Assembly: GCA_025455285.1 (NCBI GenBank)
Contig: JALOMU010000085.1
Location: forward strand, 1 to 6,831
Source: Flavihumibacter sp.
GTDB taxonomy: Bacteria; Bacteroidota; Bacteroidia; Chitinophagales; Chitinophagaceae
Direction: 5' to 3'
Length of the DNA stretch: 6,831 nucleotides
This document shows positions 5,209 through 6,831 of this stretch, in pieces; position 1 is the first letter of the stretch, and every line of letters starts with the position of its first letter. The notes below the pieces were generated by a model. It was not told where the DNA came from. It saw only the letters and a program-made list of their open reading frames with translations, and did no database searches. The position numbers were made by a program, and so were the translations under genes.

Positions 5209-6705
5209 ATGCAAAAGCAAGCTGTTCTATTATTACCGAATCAACTTTTTGAAAAGCATCCCGCTCTTCAAAAAGATCGTTTGATTGTTCTGATGGAAGA
5301 AGAATTGTTCTTTAAACAATACGCGTTTCACCAGCAGAAAATCCTCTTCCACCGGGCCAGTATGAAAGCTTTTGAAAGCGAGTTAAAAGAGCAAGGTTAT
5401 TCAACCCACTATATCAATTCCAATGAAAAAGCATCAGCCATTCGATTCCTGCACGATGTTTTAAAAAAACAAAAGATAACCGATTTGCACCTGTGCTACC
5501 CGGCCGATAACTGGGTGGAAAAACGCATCAAACAAACAGCTCATAAAAACGGGCTACTTATACACTGGTATTCAAACCCTGGCTTTTTACTGCAACCTGC
5601 TGATGCCGACCTTCATTTCAACAAACGCAGTACTTTTTTTCAAACCGATTTTTATATCTGGCATCGCAAACAACTGAATCTTCTGCTGGATGAAAAAAAA
5701 CAGCCCCTGGGCGGCAAATGGAGTTTTGACGCAGAGAACCGGGAAAAAATTCCTAAAGGTCTCAAAATACCGGCATTGCCGGTTACTCCAACCAATACCT
5801 TTATTGATGAAGCAATCAATTATTGCGAAACCAATTTTCCTGATAACCCCGGCACTACCAACCATTTTAACTATGCCGTTACGCATAAGGATGCCCGTTA
5901 TCAGTTACAGAAATTCCTTGAACAACGACTGGCGGATTTCGGCGCTTACGAAGATGCCATGCAGGAAAATGAATCCTATCTTTTTCACAGTGTACTGACA
6001 CCCTACCTGAATGCCGGGTTAATCACTCCCGGAGAAATTGTAGAACAGACCATTACATTCGCCGGCAGAAATCAAATTCCGATTAATTCGCTGGAAGGTT
6101 TTATCCGGCAAATCATTGGGTGGCGTGAATTCATTCACCAGGTTTATTATCGCGCCGGCAGCCGCCAAAGAACCAGTAATTACTGGGGGTTCAAACGCCA
6201 GATCCCACATCCGTTCTATACCGGTGAAACAGGTATTCATCCAATCGACAACGTTATAAAAAAATTACAGCATACTGCCTACAACCATCATATTGAACGC
6301 CTCATGGTGCTCGGAAATTTTTTCCTGCTCTGCGAATTTGATCCCGATTCTGTGTACAAATGGTTCATGGAATTTTATATCGATAGTTATGATTGGGTAA
6401 TGGTACCAAATGTGTACGGGATGACCCAATTCGCGGATGGCGGGCTAATGACTACCAAACCCTATATCAGCGGATCAAATTACCTCCTAAAAATGGGCGA
6501 TTGGAAAAAAGGTCCCTGGCAGGCTACCTGGGATGGATTGTTCTGGCGATTCATGTATGTACACCGCGATTTTTTTCTCACCAACCCACGCCTGGGAATG
6601 CTGGTAAAGACCTTTGATAAAATGGCGCCCGAAAAACAGGCGTTGCATCTTCAGCACGCAGAAGAATTTTTAACACAACTCGACCAATGGAATCAACTAC
6701 ACTAA
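5209..6705 (+). CDS. Cryptochrome/photolyase family protein (DPRP/FeS-BCP type) lacking the iron-sulfur cysteines
   Basis: This 498-residue protein matches the prokaryotic cryptochrome/(6-4)-photolyase-like family (FeS-BCP, Agrobacterium PhrB type), which binds FAD and repairs UV photoproducts or senses light. An N-terminal Rossmann antenna domain spans about 1-130 (AVLLLPNQLFEKHPAL at 5-20), then GGKWSFDAENR (168-178). The all-alpha FAD domain has GWREF (304-308), HHIERLMVLGNF (360-371, including the His pair near the lesion site) and PNVYGMTQFADGG (400-412), then SGSNYLLKMGDW (421-432). Only three cysteines exist (C96, C206, C375). The expected CxxC...C loop after KMGDW is replaced by KKGPWQATWDG and is roughly ten residues shorter, so no [4Fe-4S] cluster is expected. 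The ATG at 5209 is chosen over an in-frame TTG at 5188. It overlaps the DUF2805-like gene by 19 bp. Family call strong; photolyase versus photoreceptor role undecided. Confidence 0.93.
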   Translation: MQKQAVLLLPNQLFEKHPALQKDRLIVLMEEELFFKQYAFHQQKILFHRASMKAFESELKEQGYSTHYINSNEKASAIRFLHDVLKKQKITDLHLCYPADNWVEKRIKQTAHKNGLLIHWYSNPGFLLQPADADLHFNKRSTFFQTDFYIWHRKQLNLLLDEKKQPLGGKWSFDAENREKIPKGLKIPALPVTPTNTFIDEAINYCETNFPDNPGTTNHFNYAVTHKDARYQLQKFLEQRLADFGAYEDAMQENESYLFHSVLTPYLNAGLITPGEIVEQTITFAGRNQIPINSLEGFIRQIIGWREFIHQVYYRAGSRQRTSNYWGFKRQIPHPFYTGETGIHPIDNVIKKLQHTAYNHHIERLMVLGNFFLLCEFDPDSVYKWFMEFYIDSYDWVMVPNVYGMTQFADGGLMTTKPYISGSNYLLKMGDWKKGPWQATWDGLFWRFMYVHRDFFLTNPRLGMLVKTFDKMAPEKQALHLQHAEEFLTQLDQWNQLH

Positions 6706-6831
6706 CCACTGCAGAGATCGATCGTATTATTGAAATGGCATGGGAAGACCGCACCCCGTTTGAGGCCATCGAATTTCAATTCGGTTTGTCAGAACAACAA
6801 ACCATTGAGCTGATGCGAAGAGAAATGCTTC
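6687..6831 (+). CDS. DUF2805 / TIGR03643 family small protein, C-terminus cut by window edge
   Basis: The ATG at 6687 lies inside the last codons of the photolyase gene, and the frame is open to the right edge (48 complete residues). The start LTTAEIDRIIEMAWEDRT followed by PFEAIEFQFGLSEQQTIELMRREM is, from memory, characteristic of the DUF2805/TIGR03643 family of short basic proteins of unknown function, often found next to cryptochrome/photolyase genes. The stretch from about 24 to 46 looks like a helix-turn-helix (PFEAIEFQFG, turn, LSEQQTIELMRRE), so nucleic-acid binding is plausible but inferred. The 19-bp overlap implies translational coupling with the photolyase homologue. Confidence 0.85.
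   Translation, partial: MESTTLTTAEIDRIIEMAWEDRTPFEAIEFQFGLSEQQTIELMRREML

Overview
The window looks like chromosomal core DNA from a member of the Bacteroidota, most likely the Chitinophagaceae or a close relative. This is inferred from three things. Start codons lack clear Shine-Dalgarno sequences. Bacteroidota-type -7 boxes (TAnnTTTG) lie almost on top of start codons. The gene families present (an HGIHSPF-type methyltransferase, and a photolyase-like gene followed by a DUF2805/TIGR03643 gene) are ones I associate with that phylum. No mobile element, CRISPR array, tRNA or rRNA is visible.

Left block, minus strand (1944 down to 1): thyA, folA and a class I SAM-dependent methyltransferase that runs off the left edge are read in that order as one tight unit. 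The gap between thyA and folA is 33 bp, and folA overlaps the methyltransferase by 11 bp. ThyA makes dTMP while oxidising methylene-tetrahydrofolate to dihydrofolate, and FolA reduces the dihydrofolate back, so the two form a thymidylate/folate cycle. The methyltransferase substrate is unknown.

The thyA start faces a plus-strand gene for a GAF-domain free methionine-(R)-sulfoxide reductase (2056-2526). The 111-bp gap holds a striking three-copy inverted/direct repeat (1967-2007) and a -7-like box four bases before the ATG, which suggests a leaderless or nearly leaderless transcript.

Middle block, minus strand (5158 down to 2527): a short-chain dehydrogenase/reductase with an atypical active site, a monofunctional proline dehydrogenase, a small single-pass membrane protein and a Gln-rich coiled-coil protein. 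The last two are 11 bp apart and joined by an A8 run that forms a perfect A_AAA_AAA slippery heptamer directly before the first gene's stop. The -1 frame there opens straight into the coiled-coil frame, so either a frameshift fusion or a homopolymer sequencing error is possible.

Right block, plus strand (5209-6831): a cryptochrome/photolyase-family protein of the FeS-BCP/CryPro (DPRP) type overlaps by 19 bp a DUF2805-like small protein that is cut by the right edge. The photolyase homologue keeps the fold motifs, but all positions expected to carry the [4Fe-4S] ligand cysteines are non-cysteine. The best candidates for something under-described are this cluster-less photolyase with its coupled partner, the membrane/coiled-coil pair with the slippery junction, and the repeat upstream of thyA.
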